From contig JACAXG010000024.1 in the NCBI GenBank assembly GCA_018881555.1, forward strand, positions 8,207,729 through 8,271,728: DNA of 64,000 nucleotides, written 5' to 3'. Origin of the DNA: Amblyornis subalaris. Lineage: Eukaryota; Chordata; Aves; Passeriformes; Ptilonorhynchidae. Positions 36,341 to 50,100 of this stretch are shown piece after piece (the first letter of the stretch is position 1; each line of letters begins with the position of its first letter). A program made the translations under genes and the position numbers. Below the pieces are notes generated by a model. The model was not told the DNA's origin and ran no database searches. It saw nothing but the letters and a program-made list of their open reading frames with translations.

Positions 36341-38104
36341 GGTCAGATAATGCTCCTGGTGCCAATTATAGTGATAACATAGTGCTAAGTGTTGGTGAAA
36401 AAGACCTTTAGGAGCAATATATAAAGATCAAACACAAAGCCCTGTCTCTGTCAAGACTTTGGCTAGATAGAGTGGTTTCTTGTTTTACAGCNTACCGAGG
36501 GATCTTTAAAAACTAAAGTCAATTGGCATTCTAGGATTCTAACCAATTCTAAGGGTACTTAATTGATAATCCTCTAAGAAAACTAACTTTATTCCTCTGT
36601 TTTCTGATCAAGTGCGGTGACCTACTAGGAGGTATGTTTGGCTAGGGAAGCCTAGAGGAAAGAAAATGGTTTTTGTCAGTTTTTGTCCATGGGCCTGTTT
36701 TGGTAGAAGCCAGAGAAAGTTGAGGGTAGGGAAGTAGGGGCAGAAATGCCTTTTCATTTTGCAAAAGGCCTGGACAGGGCAGCAGCAGGTTTCCTTGGTT
36801 GCTTTTTTAAAGCAGGGTGGCTGGAAGTTTAGGGATTGTGTTCAGGGCTCAGCAGAGAGGCTAAACTCCTAGAGACTCTGGAGAAACTGCCGCAGGGTTG
36901 TCTACTGGCTGGTGACACAAGTGTTTTCACGAGCCCCCGACATGACAGCGCTGTTGGGATCCAGCAGCAATCTGCAGGGGAAAGACACCTGACCCTTAGT
37001 GAGTACAGCATGACGTGAGGGAAGTGCGACTGTTGACTCCTCTGGCAGAAGAGAGTTCTTCCACCTGACAATGTCAGAAACAATAAAGAAAACTATCAGA
37101 TTTAACAATGGAGGAGGTGCTTATGTCCTGAGATTGTATGTCCCTGTTTTCTATTGCTTTGTGAAAGAACTAGATATTTTACTAGAAAAATGCTGCATTG
37201 ACTTCAAATTTCTCTCCTGTGTCCAAGTCAGCAGAGGGACCTTCCGCAGAAACTACTCATCTATATCCATGTCATGGGAAATGAGCGCATGGCTGTAAAT
37301 CGCATTCAGCGGGTGTCTGATTGTTAGTTTATTGGTGTCAAAAGTTGACATGAAACTGAAATTGGCAACACAGGGTAAATGTATGCCATTTTGGAGAATG
37401 GACATGCAGTATTTGAAAACTTTTCTTTCTTATTATGCTGTAGCAAAAAGCCCGACTCTCAAGTGCTGTTAACTCAAGTTTGAAGTCCTCTGAACCTTTT
37501 GCTCCTCCCCACCACCACCTTAGCAAGGCCTGTAAGTTTCAAATGGGGCTTCAGGTAGAAGAATAGACTGCCTGAGCCTTTACTGTATTTTTAGGAACTG
37601 AGAAGAGCATAAAGCAACATTATAAACAAAAAAATGTTGAGTGAATTGTTTGCAGGAGAACTGAGCAGGTAGTGGTATTGCTCTCCAACTGTGGCTTTGA
37701 AAATCCTTAATTTCTGAGCTGAGGAAGTTTTGGCCATTGTTGGAATCTTCTGGGGACAACCAGCAGCAGGAGGACATGGGATCCAATCTCTGCAGCACAA
37801 GCTGGCTTATTCCCTGAGATCACCCATTCCTGATTTACACAACAGGAGTTGCTAATGCTAAGGAAGAGGTAACTCAGGTCTTGGTAGAGACTTCAGCAGA
37901 CACCTTAGGTTGGATTTTGTCCCCATAGGGGACATGTGGGCAACAGGAGAGCAAGAAGGAAGCAGCAGCTCAGATACGACATCAATGGGGCAGGCAGGAG
38001 ATATCTGCTTGCAGTGACAGGAGACAAATCTGTGGGACGCAGTGAGAAGGAAGGATGGTGAAGAAGGTGTCCAGAAAGCCTGAGTGGAAACAGTCATTAG
38101 ATGG
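36341..38104. other. No feature seen
   Basis: Nothing recognised. It lies directly upstream of the gene's CpG island and may hold distal promoter sequence. Confidence 0.4.
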
Positions 38105-38245
38105 GAGGGATGCAGGACTATGTGGGTTGCCCAGGATGCTGATTGATGACAGGGATGCAGGATGCATTGTCAGGGACGCAGGATGGGTTTCCCGGGATGC
38201 TGGTTGATGTCACGGATGCAGGATGGGTTGTCCGGGATGACGGTC
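38105..38245. repeat. Irregular minisatellite next to the CpG island
   Basis: Units beginning gggatgcagg (or gggacgcagg, cggatgcagg) occur at 38107, 38152, 38173 and 38213, each followed by variants of 'atgggttgtccgggatgctg' and 'gttgatg'. The spacing is irregular (45, 21 and 40 bp). The array runs into the GC-rich promoter region. Confidence 0.75.
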
Positions 38246-38507
38246 GGTGGCAGATCCGCCCCGTGGGCGTGCCCGGGCGTGTCGCGGTCCCGCCGGCCCC
38301 GCCCCGCGGCCGCGGTAGCAGGAAGCGGCGGAGCGCGGCCGGGAGCGCCGGTGGGAGCGATCGGGGTGTCCCGGGGGGCTCGGCGGCGACGTACGGCAAA
38401 CTTCCCGAGAGGGAAGCGGCGAGGCCGGCGGGACCAGGAGGGCTCCTGGTCATTCCCGTGTCGGGAGCGCCGGGTGCCGCCTCCGCGGCGGCCTGACATG
38501 AGCTCAT

Positions 38508-38528
38508 CGGCGGCGGCGGCGGCGGCGG
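38508..38528 (+). repeat. (CGG)7 tract in the 5' UTR
   Basis: Seven uninterrupted cgg triplets end four bases before the ATG at 38533. Confidence 0.9.
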
Positions 38529-38532
38529 CAGC

Positions 38533-38656
38533 ATGGCCTGTGCCCGGAGGGACGGGGAGGCGGACGGCGAGCCCGACCGCTCCCTGCGGCACATGCTGCG
38601 GGCGATAGCGGAGGAGCGGAGCCGCGCCGGCCTCCGGCACGACATCAGCGGCCTCG
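38533..38656 (+). CDS. First coding exon of an unidentified gene
   Basis: ATG at 38533 lies in a good context (cagcATGg), immediately after the (CGG)7 tract and within a CpG island. The frame runs 41 codons plus one base to a consensus donor, 'ctcg|gtgagt' (intron from 38657), leaving phase 1. The peptide starts with an acidic and basic stretch (MACARRDGEADGEPDR) followed by a likely amphipathic helix (RHMLRAIAEERSRAGL), then HDISGL. There is no signal peptide or membrane segment. I do not recognise the protein and give no symbol. The reading frame runs past the donor to 39048, which I take to be a chance extension into the intron. Codon choice is GC-rich, as expected for an island exon. Confidence 0.6.
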
Positions 38657-41600
38657 GTGAGTCGGGCGAGGCGGGCGGGAAGCGGCGGCGGAGCCGGGAG
38701 CCCCCGCAGGGAGCGGCACCCCCGGCCCGGCACCGCGCCCGGTTCGCTGTCAACAACACCTGTTGTGTGCCGCCGACACGGGGACGGGCCCTCCTGCCTT
38801 CCCGAGCCCTCGGGAGCCTCTCGGGCTTATTCCCTGCTCCATTGTCTGAAATGCCCTTGGAAAAGTATGGTCAGAAGGCACCGCGCGCATCAGCCCATAT
38901 TGTATTTTTTAAATGTAAACTACGTATCGTGTGTTTTGGGATGCTAACAGAACCGATTTTTGTTGCCTCTTGCCAATGCTTGCTCGTGTGCAGCTCTCAG
39001 ACGCTCTCTGGAGATTCTGAACCTGACACCTCCCTTCTCTTTAAATGACTTCACGCTGCTTGCCATGGTCTAGTAAGCACAGAATGTTGTGGCTCTTGCA
39101 GGTCAGTTAATTTTTTAAACCGTGGAGGTTTTCTTTCGATTTCTGTCTTGTTTATTTTCATCTTGGTCGATGCAGATTTCACGTGACACATCTTTATATA
39201 GCTTTTGGCAAAGCTTATGCACTGTAAAATAAAAGTTTGAGGTTGAAATTCAGTCAACTTGAGGCAATAGAGTGGTATGGCAGCTCCTTAACCAAAATCA
39301 TTCACATCAGGANACTCTTCTGGGCAGGCTAATGAATAGAAATTACTCATTCTTATACGCAGCAGTAGAGATCATGGAAATCGTTCCTCACATCCAAAAT
39401 TTCTGTCTACCTTATTCAAAGCTTTTGTATATCCAGGACTGGACCTCTCTTCTAAGGGGATGAATATCCAGAAGTCCTTGCAGGGGCAGAGCTTGAAATG
39501 ATGAAAGCTGATGTGCAACACTTTTTTCTTCCATGGGGCCTTTATTAATGACTCCTCCCTCCTCAGTTCATTTATAAGGCCCCAAAAGTCTCCTCCATTT
39601 TTGAGTCTTTGTTAAAAGCTCAGAATAAATTCTTATTCAGGTTTTACAGGCTGTGAGGTGTGGATTGACATGGGGACTCTCTGGTTCTCTGCCTTTATTC
39701 ATCAGTTTGTCTGCCAGTGCTTGTTGTGGTCTCCCTGGGAAGGAATGGACTCTCTGTTCTTTCCTTTTGCTTTACCACAGAGTGAAAGCTTGTGTGAACA
39801 AAATTATTCTTGGTTCATTATGCTTTTTTTCTAATGGAATTGGATCTCTGGGCCTTAATGTAGTGTTAAAACTTTACAGGGCCTAATAAAGGAAGTAAAA
39901 TGTTGTGGCAAAGGAACTGTAAACAAAACAGGGAAAANCCCACAAAATCTGAATGTCTGTGAGATTGCGTTCATTGGAAAGCTTTTGTCGGGTCATGTTT
40001 GGCTATATCATGTCTCCCAGACTCCCAGAAAGAGAAAGATCACCATCACTTTCTTTTGCTGAAATTGGAAAAGGGAAAAACTGTGGTGGCTGATAAGATC
40101 ATGCAGATGCTTCCTATCTGCTTGATAGGAATGGCCTATCATGAGAAGTCCTGCTGAGTAACTTTGGGATAGTCACACAAGGAATAGGACAGTGTACCTC
40201 TCTTCTACCAGGTGAAGACTTGAAAGGAAAACCTCAGGAGACTGGCTTAGCTAGTGGCACTGAGGGGCTGCTCCTGGCTGTGGAGACTTGCCCATGAATG
40301 GCTGTCCCTGTGTGGAGATGTGCATTTTGCAGTGTGCTGCATGTTCCCTAATCCATAACATTGTCATTTCCAGTTAATAAGAGCTCTTTCCCCTATGCTG
40401 TGATTTATTACCAGGTTAGTAAATTGTTTAAATACCTCCCTTAGGAAAAACACTGAGCTTTTGGAGTGGTGCTCAGTAGAAACTATAGATGAACCCAAGG
40501 TTGTCAGGTGTAATTCTGTGGCTTAAATTTACACACATCTACTCTGTACTAGTAAATGCTGTTCAGGGCATGCAACACAGTTGGAATAGCCTGGGCTATT
40601 CTGGAGCGTGCAGGGCTCTGGCAGCACAACAGATGTAAAGCATTTTCCTCAAGTTCAGAACTCATGAAAGTAGTCCCATCTGAGTTCAGGTGGTTAACAA
40701 CAGAGATTTTTGTCTGGCTTTTATGCCTGAGTGGCACATCACTTGTGGGGCTGCAGGACCTGCACACCCACAGCTGGTTTTATATTTGTGGTGGTTCTTT
40801 TTGTAGTGGCCAAATCCTTTTAAGCTGTATNGGTAGGTGAAACCTGTTGTTTTTCAGTTCTGTTCAAGTCAGCTGGCAAAGGCTCCAACAATGGCTTTTC
40901 CCTGAGTGCTAACCCCTCAACAATAAAATGGGACTCACTGGGTCATGACTTGGCCATCCTTTCTCCTTTTGTGTATTTCCTAGAAGTGAGCCCCAACTAA
41001 GGAGGAAATTGCTGGTTTTGTTGACACTAGGGTTTGGTGAGAGGAGTTGCTTTGTTTCCAGAATATCATGTAAGCATTTGGACAGGCTTTGTTCAAAAAT
41101 GTAAATCCCCTTGTGTGGTGGGATTTTCTGTAATATCCTGTTTGTGTAATGTACAAAATGTAGCAAATCTGACATCACGCTTTAAAATAATGACTCGTGT
41201 GACTCCTTACCAAGCTGGGAAGGGTGATGTCTCTCTGAGAAGTCTTGGCTGGATGTTTGTGTCACCCGGTTGGACAGTACTGCTCTGGTGTTGTGCACTA
41301 AGCTCCCTCTGAAATGCTGTTGGTTACAACATTTCTCTGGCAAAATATTTCTCCTGCTGAGGTAATGACAGACGTGCTGTGTGTCTCCTCAGCTGGGTTG
41401 CATGTAAGGCTCTGAAGTTGCTTTTTGGCCAAAGCCCTGAACTGGGAATGTTTTATTTTTAGTGGTTCCTGATACTACTGTGTAGCATTTTCAGATGCTT
41501 AATTTCCTTGTGTCCTTCTGTCTTCCAGTGACAATTTGCCCTGCTTTTAGAGTAGCAAAGTGTGTTTGGGTGGAGGTGTGACTTTATTCATACTGTAACT

Positions 41601-44132
41601 TGGAATGAGTAAGAAAAAATAGATACGTAAATCTGCACAATCTCTTGAACTGTGGCTGGTCAGCAATGGAGAAGTGTAGTGTGTGAAAAATGGAGAAGTC
41701 ATAGGGATCCTAAAAAGAAGGTGACTGCCCTGTGGAGTGGAGGACATGGAGCTTTAACAAGCAGCTGAAAACTGATGTGTGTAATGGGAACCTGTCGGTG
41801 CCAGCAGAGAGGCCCAATAGCCTTACCCGTCATGAGGAGTTTCTTGGGTTTGCTTTCCTGGCAGTAGTGGGGGTGTTCCAGGACTTGAAGGGCTGGTGAG
41901 GAGAGGAGGGTGGAGTAGGGTGTACTTGGCATGGGGGCAGCAGAAGGAGGAACGTTCTTCCTCAAAGCCAGAGGGTTGCCTGGACTTGTTTGTGCAGCAG
42001 TGCACAAACCTCGGGGCTTGTCATGTGAGAAAAGACTGTGGGATGATTCATGGGCCTCATTGCCTTGATGAATAAGTTGTGGAAAGAATTCTCTAGCCTT
42101 CCTGGGAGAAGGGAAGATGAAGTGGCACACAGTAAATGCTGGTCCCAGTGATGGAAACATAATGTGAGTAGAAGGATGAAGAACAGGGGAAGGAATTTTT
42201 GGAAAACAAAAGAGATTAAAATGGAGAATTAAAAGGAGAATTAATAATTTGGATTTGAAAGTACTGGATACAGGCCTTAACTCTCTCATAGTGTAGTAAC
42301 TTTTAATTAAATTATAATATTCAGGAAGGATATATTTGGTTCTGTAACTTTGAAGAAAGTGTATCCACAGAGTAGGTGGAAATGTCTGCAGAGAATTTAC
42401 TGCAGCTTGGAACTGGTTTGACAGGAGTCACTTTCCTGCAGACACAAAACATTCTTCATTCATGGTTCTTTGTGGAGTTAGTTCAAGGAGTTGCACAGTC
42501 AAAGGTGAGAAACTACAAAGGCTATGATGCTTTTTTTCTTTTGACCTGTCAGTAACAAGAAGGTATGACAATCCCATCTGTCCTAACAAAAGCTTGAGGG
42601 ACATCTATGACCCAATTCACCAACTATGGATAATGTGGCCTGTAATGAGTTTATTTAATTTAGAACACTTTGATTTCAGTTTAAAACACATTTTGTATTA
42701 CTTGTACCTTAATATTTGCACAATTTCTTTTGCCTTATTTATAAAGTGTTTTGCAGCTAATGAATATGAAATGTTCACTCAAAAATGAATGGTCAAATAC
42801 TGAAGAGAAAAAAAAGATACTAATGTAAGTAACTTATAAATAGTAAGATAAAGAAGTGTTTATAGACTAGTTTCCTAATCAGTTAAAAACAAACAAACGC
42901 CACCACCACCCCCCCCCCTCCCCCCAGTGTTCCAGCCAGGAAGAATCTGTATTTCTTTCTAGGAAAAGTTCTAGAAAATACAAATACAAAGCAAGATCAG
43001 AACAGATTATTTAAATCACAGTTAAAGAAGGTACTTTGAAGTCAAATTGATTTAACCAGTTCACCCTGGGTATTGAACCTCAGATTTGTAGTTGGAGAAA
43101 GATGAACAAATAGCAAAGAAATTCCAGTGTGAAAGTGGGTATAGTGATATTTTTTCCTTTTCTCTTTTTTTTTTTAATAAGTAGATGAGGAAGATTATTT
43201 TAAAGCTGCTTTTAATTAATTTATTTATTTTTTAAATTTTTTTTGCCTGGGATGGAAAAATATCTGGAAGAAATTTCTGCAATCAAAAAATGCATGGAGA
43301 TATTTGATGTGTAGTTGAGTGCTTGGATGGGGCAGTGTAGAAGAACCCACGGCTGGAGCAAATTCTTAGATCCAGTGGCTTTGGCCAGAGGATGGGAATG
43401 TGTTTCTGCTTGTCCAAGGGCTTTGTGTCCTGGNATGTCATCCTGGCACTTCCACAGTCAAGCACAGAGTATTCAGAGTGTCCGTGGAGGATCAGGTCAT
43501 GGAGAATGGCAATCTGGGGTAAACTCTAGGGTAAATGTCTTTTTCTCCATGGGGTTTTTTTTTTTTGTGTTTTTGGGTGTTGTTTGTTTGTTTGTTTGTT
43601 TTTTAATGGTGATTCATTTAAATTCTATTTCAGTTGTTCCTTAGAATCTTCACATGCTGATGTTACTAATGGCCTGTCAGGCTTTCCATCAGTCACCAGT
43701 GTTTTCAGGGATTTGTCATGTGGCTGTGAAGGTTAACTTCTGTCAGGAGTGCAACAGAAGTTCCATGCCACATCGATAATATAGCAGACTCTCTTTTATT
43801 ACTGCTTTCACATCTCTTTTGAGCACTTGGGTTATTAGTTTGTTCTTCCTTTTTAATAGAGATGAAACCTTATGGGATTTTTCATGTCCTCCTCAGGAGG
43901 GTACATGCTAAAATTGTCAGAGTCAGACTGGAGATGCTGAAGTAAGGAGGCAAGATTTTTTTTGAAAACTAGAAAAAACCCCACCACCACCACCGTTCCC
44001 CCCCCCAAAAAAAAAAAAAAAATTACCACTAAATACTTTTCAGAACAGTGTTGCCCTACCAAAATGAGCAGTTGAGTTTTTAAGGCATGGCATGCTGCTG
44101 TTCATTTTTGGATGCTAGCAGAAGTTGCTGGA

Positions 44133-44179
<47 letters not shown>

Positions 44180-47100
44180 AAATGAATGGCCCTCCGGGCA
44201 GAATTGTGAATCCGTAAGTCTGACAATGGGAACAGTCAGGGTGTTTGAGAACACCCATCTCTTATGTATGTAATACTGTAGCTCTAGTAACCTTAGCTCC
44301 TTGGTTTTGTTGTTCTAGCAGTGTGCTCTAAATCTTTAGTAGGGTACTAAGTCATAAATCTATTTGGAAGTCTGAGTTGTGTTTTGGAATTTAAGATGGA
44401 TGGGAGATCTGTTTTAGGGATTAGGACACAGCTTACCTCTAGGGTTCAGGATGGATCTTTCAAAGATTTAACAGTCTGTCGGTTTGGATTCTTTCCAAGC
44501 AATGAAAAATGGAATTTCCTGAAGGATGAAGCGTGTTGGTCTCCCTCTATCTGTTAGTATTCAGGGTGCTGGTCAACAGAAAAGGCTCAGTGAATGCAAA
44601 CTTTTCAACAGTTGAAGTACACAGCATTCCAGCTGCATTTCTGGAAAACCAAAACCCTGCAGTTAAATAGTTACTAATGATTGTTGCATCTACTTAGCCT
44701 TGTAAACTGGCTCAGTAGGATCAGGTAGCATCTCACTGACGTTTTAGCTATTACCAGGAAGTGAATGATAACGTTCAAGGAGAAAGCCTGCACAAAATCA
44801 ATTCATGGTGTCAGAAGCCCACTGAATAGTGAAGCTGCTTTCCACAGACAGTGTTCAAAAGTATGTGAAACATGCTGGTTTTCATCTGTCTGCAGTCCCT
44901 TGGGTTAAACAGGGTGAATGTCAGGGAATCAGGGTTGCTCTTTTCGTGGGGTGTGTGAACCTAAAGAGGGTATTGATTACCTTTCTCTATGCAGGAAATA
45001 AAATGTAGTCANGATACAGGAACAGCAGATACAGCATCATGCTGCTGCTGTGGAGGAGTTGTGGTCACCTGGGCACACTGCAGCAGTAGTACTGTTGGCT
45101 GACGTTAATCAGGTNCAGCAACGGTCCTAAGTAATTTTTTTCCCCTGCATTCTTACTGTCTAAGGCATGAATTATATGTGTGAAGGTTTATAGGGTTTTC
45201 TGCAATTTCATTTCAGAAAAAAGGTTTTAAAACTGAACTTCTTGTCATTTTGGTTTGCCTGGTCTCTAGTACAGTGTGCTAGTACTATGCAGAAATTGAA
45301 CTCTGAAAACAGTAATATTCTTTATCTTCCTACTCTGGGGGTTCCCTAGACATATTTTCTTAGGGATCACAAGTTAAATCCCTTTAGGTGAATGTAGTAT
45401 TTTGCAGGCAGGTAATGTGTTGCGGTGTGAAGAGCAATTCATTTTGGAGCCGCATCTGTCCTGCCACAGCAGTGAGGAAACAGTTACTGGTGCTGGTATT
45501 GAGGCTGCATTTGATGTTTCAGAATATTTTTTGCATAATTTTCTGTCTTAAGTCAGAAAGCAAAGCACATGGTAGGCATTCACATTACGACCAAATTTGA
45601 AGCATTCTGGGTTGTTTCCAGGTACAACACTGTGCTGGATGTGCAGAAGTGCATTTGAGGTGACCTAACCTGTTGAACTTGGTCTGGTTTCCCCCTGGAA
45701 AATGACATCATTGAGTTTTCTGTCCCTCCTCTTCAGGCAGGATGTGCTCAGTGAGTCAGACTGAGACTGCCCCTGGTTTTGCTGTTTGTGTTGGGGTGAT
45801 GAAAATCTTTATGGCTCAATAGTGACCCAGCTCTTCATAAGCTGCCATGTAAATGCCCTGTGTTGGGAATTGCCTGAGGCTGTCTCCATGCCCAGAGTGA
45901 TTCCAAGTGTCAGGAATATTATGTTAGGTGTTGCTCCCACTTTATCCACCTGTTGGTACTGCATCGTGTAGGGTCTTCTGTGGGAATATTGGTGAGCACT
46001 TGGGTGTGGTTTCCCTTGAGCTCATGGAGGTGGAAGATGGATTACTTCTGATTATCTATGTCTTGAAGTAACACAGGTAGTTTTAGCTACAAACTCTGCT
46101 TGCATGTCTAAGTGCCAAGCTTGGATAGAAGGCAGAAGTGTATTTGTACACTGTATGTACAGAAGTGTATTTATACACAATGTATGGTCCTGTCTTGCAT
46201 GGCTTTGTGTGATCAGCAGGAGCTTGAGAAATGGATTAAAATGCCAGTGAATCTTGAGCTGTCTTTGCACTATGAAGAGCTTGATTTAATTGCCCGGGGA
46301 TGCCGAAACATCAAGATGAGGGAAGTGTTTTGAAATGGATTTATAATATTCTGCTAAGAGCTGTGAAGGATTTCACTGGAAGTTTATTTCTCTGCTTTGC
46401 TGGAGAGCAGATACAGGAGATCTTGAATGTCTAGCAGTGTTATATTTTCAGTAAGGGATAGGCTTACTTACCTGCCTTAAAGGACCCTGAGAGGTGGGTT
46501 TCAAATTTCCGTAAAACTCATTGCTCCATAATAATACACAGGGTGTTCAGTGTGATTGAAATAATCAGTCTTGAGGAGATGAGCTAATTGCCTCATGAGG
46601 GTCACTCCTGCTTAGTGATTGCCTGATCTCATGCTTTCAGAAGGTAAGCATCAAGCTCATTGCATTACATTTTGGAGCTAAAGCTCTGTAAACCCAGGCA
46701 TCTTCCTGAATAATGAGGATCCAGCCTTTTATATACTTTGTAGGAATGTTGAAGTACCTTTTTTTTTTCCTTGTTTTTAATTAATAGTTTAATTCTTCCG
46801 AAATATGAAGGTCTGAATGGATGACCCATGTTTTTAATGAATAAAGGGGAACTCATTTCATCCTCTTTGATCTTTGAAAGAATGGATTATGTTATGCTGA
46901 GTTCTTTGCTCTGACTCTTCAGATTTATTCTGGATTGTTTTTCATAAATGGGTTTTCTTTTCCTTTCCGTTAACAAAGGAACAGAGATTTAAAGGTTTGC
47001 GTTAGGTGCTTCAAAAATGTTACAGGATCAGAATAATTCTTGTGAGATTTTTCACTTTCTTGTGTTCAACAACTGTCAGGCTAACTCATTTGGTGATAGA

Positions 47101-50100
47101 TATCTAAATAGACACATGTGTGTATATTTAATGCAATTCATTAATCCTGTGACATGACAGAAGTATTTTTGAATGGAAGAATGGTGCCTTTTGCACTTGT
47201 TCCACACTTGAGTACACCTAGTTGCTCCTAAAAGCCAGCAGGGGAAAAGTGGTTGTGAGCCTCAAATGGAAAAGTGGACAGGCAGGTAAAGTGTAAGATC
47301 CGAAGTACCCTGTTTGCCNCTTTTACAGTTTTGCTGCCTTGCTTCTAGGTGTCTCCAGAATAAAGAGATTAAAGATTTCAACTTGGTATGTTGAAACTCA
47401 CTCTAATGTTTTACTCTGAGGCTGCTGTAGCTGGTGCCAGTGGTGTCAGAGTTGCACTTGGAGCAGGCTGGTGTACTGTTCCTGGAAGCCGGGCTGTCCT
47501 CTGTTCCTTCCTGTGACATGGCCAGGAGCACCACCTGGCCTGTAAATAACATAAATTCTGCTGTATTAACAAAAAACATAAACACAGAGTTGTCTGTGAT
47601 TTTTTTGTGTCAAAACTTGAATTCTGAGTTCCTTTCTGATGTGAATTATTCTCTACAACTGTCAGAGATGAAGAAAACTCCAGGTTTGAATTTTTCACCC
47701 TATATTGTCCTGAATGGGGCAAAAGGGGAAAATCAAGTGTAGACATGTCCTTCCTCTGTCTACTTTTCTAGTAAGAAACTTTGAAGGGAATCACAAGTGT
47801 TTCTTCAGCAAAATGCTGTGAAGAATGCAGCAAGTAAAAATGTAATGCTTACCTTGTACTTGCTTGTCACTGTCTCTGAAACCTGAGGTTGAGGGCATTT
47901 CATGAACTTTACAGAAAATGAAAGGATAGGGGCAAATTGGAGTTACTGTGGCTGTATCTAAAGCCTTGAGATGTCTCTTCAAATGCAGGATCTGTGCTTC
48001 AGTGCTTTAATGATTGAATAGAAGAATAGCAAGATTTATTTTCTGTACTTCAAAACTGTAGTTGCAACATCAAAAGGCAGTAAACTGTGTAATCAAAATC
48101 CCAGGGGAGGACGTTTGTAAGCCCAGTGGTGGGGAAGAGNAGAGAAAGACATTGCCTTGTGGTGCTTGTGCTGAGGAATTTTCTAAGGAAGACCTTTCAT
48201 TTTCAGCTCACGTGTTCCCTCTTGAGACCTTGTAACTGTCATGAGATAGAAGTGATTTCTCACCAGATAAAGGTTGTGACTTTCTCTGGTTGTTTGTAAA
48301 CCATTTTTTGTAACTCGTTTTAGCCTGGAGAGAGTGCCTGTTGAGGGTGATGTGGTGGGTGGGAGAGACGCAGGGAGGGAAGGAGGGCAAAAGAAGCAGA
48401 GCTGGAGTGCCAAACAATAGTCATGTTGCAGGTTGGAGGCAAAAAACTTGGAAATCTCTTAACTCTTTAGCCCAGTATTCTACTCCCTGGGCAAGGTCGG
48501 TGTAGTACAGCCATGTACAAGCCTTCCAGGTCTGGAGGGATTTGTGGCTGTGCAAGTCTCCCCTTTGGAGGAGAAAGTGGAGCAGTGATGCTGGTTACCA
48601 ATGGAAAAGGATGGCATGTTTTCAGTAGCTAAAATGTTAATGGCGGACTAAACCTCTGTTTATGAAATAGAATAGCAGTTTTGCAGTAGTTGCTCTCCCT
48701 TAAGGAGTGGGGTGCTGCAGTTTTTTGGGTTCTCTCTGACTGAAGGTAGTATGTCACAGCTGTTACTAAAATTCCTTCTCTCCTTTCTCTCCTTTAATCA
48801 GTAATGAGCATTTTCACAAAGAGCAAATTTTTTTCTTGTTTCTGGTTGTTGTGTTGTGGACTAGATTAAAGTCTTGTACTTTACTTGGGGCTGTCAAGAA
48901 ATGATCCTTTCCTCACATGTACGAGGTGCCTGCAGCACGAAAACCTGGGGTGCCGTTGAGGGAATCGATGGTCTCCAAACCTGCAGTGCCTGTAGGACAG
49001 CCTGGGAATGGTTCCTTGTCACTTTGATGATTTCACAGTAAAGTGATCAGCTGTTAGAGGAAACATTTTTCTTCCACGTATGAGTGTGATTTGTTTAGAG
49101 AGTGGTCTGCATTTGCTGTAAGAGGAGATTTTACTGGGATGTGAATGGGCATGCTCACTTTCATTTCTAGCTAAACAGCTACATTTGTTGTATTAGAAAC
49201 CTGCATTAAGGTAGTGTCAATGCTAAAGGGAGTGCTGCCTAATTAGCTAAAATATCTAGGCGCTGCCGAGACATTCAATTTGTTGACAACCCAACCCTGA
49301 ACAACCCAAAGTGGGATTTTTTAAGGGGCTTTTTTTTTTTTTTTTTAAGAAATACATCCTTTTGTAGACTGGTTGTGTTATGTGTGTATGATAAGTTGGA
49401 CTCCCAGCAGAGAGATGGCAGTGTCAAACAAGTTCTTTTTAAATCTTGGCAGCAAGATGGGTGAAAGTGTTGGTTGTCAGCTTCTAAAAGCGAGTGGGTT
49501 TGTGGTGTAGAAGGTAAGTGAGAATTATGGCTTCCAGTGTAAAGTTGCCAAGTNCTCACTCAGAAAGATGCTGCCGATGTTTCTAACCAGAAAAGAAACT
49601 GAATTTGGAAAATACCAGCCTGTGATAGTAAGTATGTGTAGGAAATAGCTCTGCTTCTCTCCAAACTGCTGTTGTGATAATTACTCCTTCCTTCTGCATT
49701 GACAGCACGTTGCTGACTAGCAACCTGAGCAAAGATAAGGTTCTGGGGGAGGTACATACATGAACATATCAGTAATAACCACACTCCTGGTAGCTTTGTA
49801 AGGCTGGAATACTTCTAAAATACAATTTGCTGGTTTTACCTCATCTACCACAGTAGTCTCTAAGGGCTTTGACAGTGGTATTTATTAAGTGTGAAAATAG
49901 AGACCTTGGATGTTATAAATTTACAGGACTAGCCGTCTTCGATTGGAGGGATTGTTTTGGCAGAGAACAAAAATAGCATGTATTTTAGCAGTGAAAACAC
50001 ACATTTCTACTGTTATAGACAAATTTCTGCACTCCAGCAGTGCAAGCATGCTTTGTAAGTTGCCAAGTGACCTTCCCAGATTGGATTTAGGTATTGGAAA

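Larger units (their letters stand above)
38225..38765 (+). promoter_or_regulatory. CpG island promoter
   Basis: About 540 bases of very high GC with dense CpG, in contrast to the AT-rich window. It includes a GC box (ccccgcccc, 38297-38305) and a NotI-type gcggccgc (38306-38313). No TATA box is seen, as is usual for housekeeping promoters. It surrounds the first coding exon at 38533 and so marks the transcription start of a plus-strand gene. Bidirectional activity is possible but no minus-strand exon is evident. Confidence 0.85.

Noticed and set aside
38118..38759. 213-codon minus-strand frame (and a 187-codon overlap) across the CpG island
   Set aside because: High GC lowers stop frequency. 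The composition is proline/alanine/arginine-rich without a domain, and the plus strand has the credible start, Kozak context and donor.
41699..42289. 196-codon minus-strand frame in the putative intron
   Set aside because: Low-complexity serine/proline-rich sequence with no domain and no splice context.
46112..46333. 73-codon frame ending in a plausible-looking peptide
   Set aside because: It starts in AT-rich noise, has no donor, and has no phase relation to the first exon.
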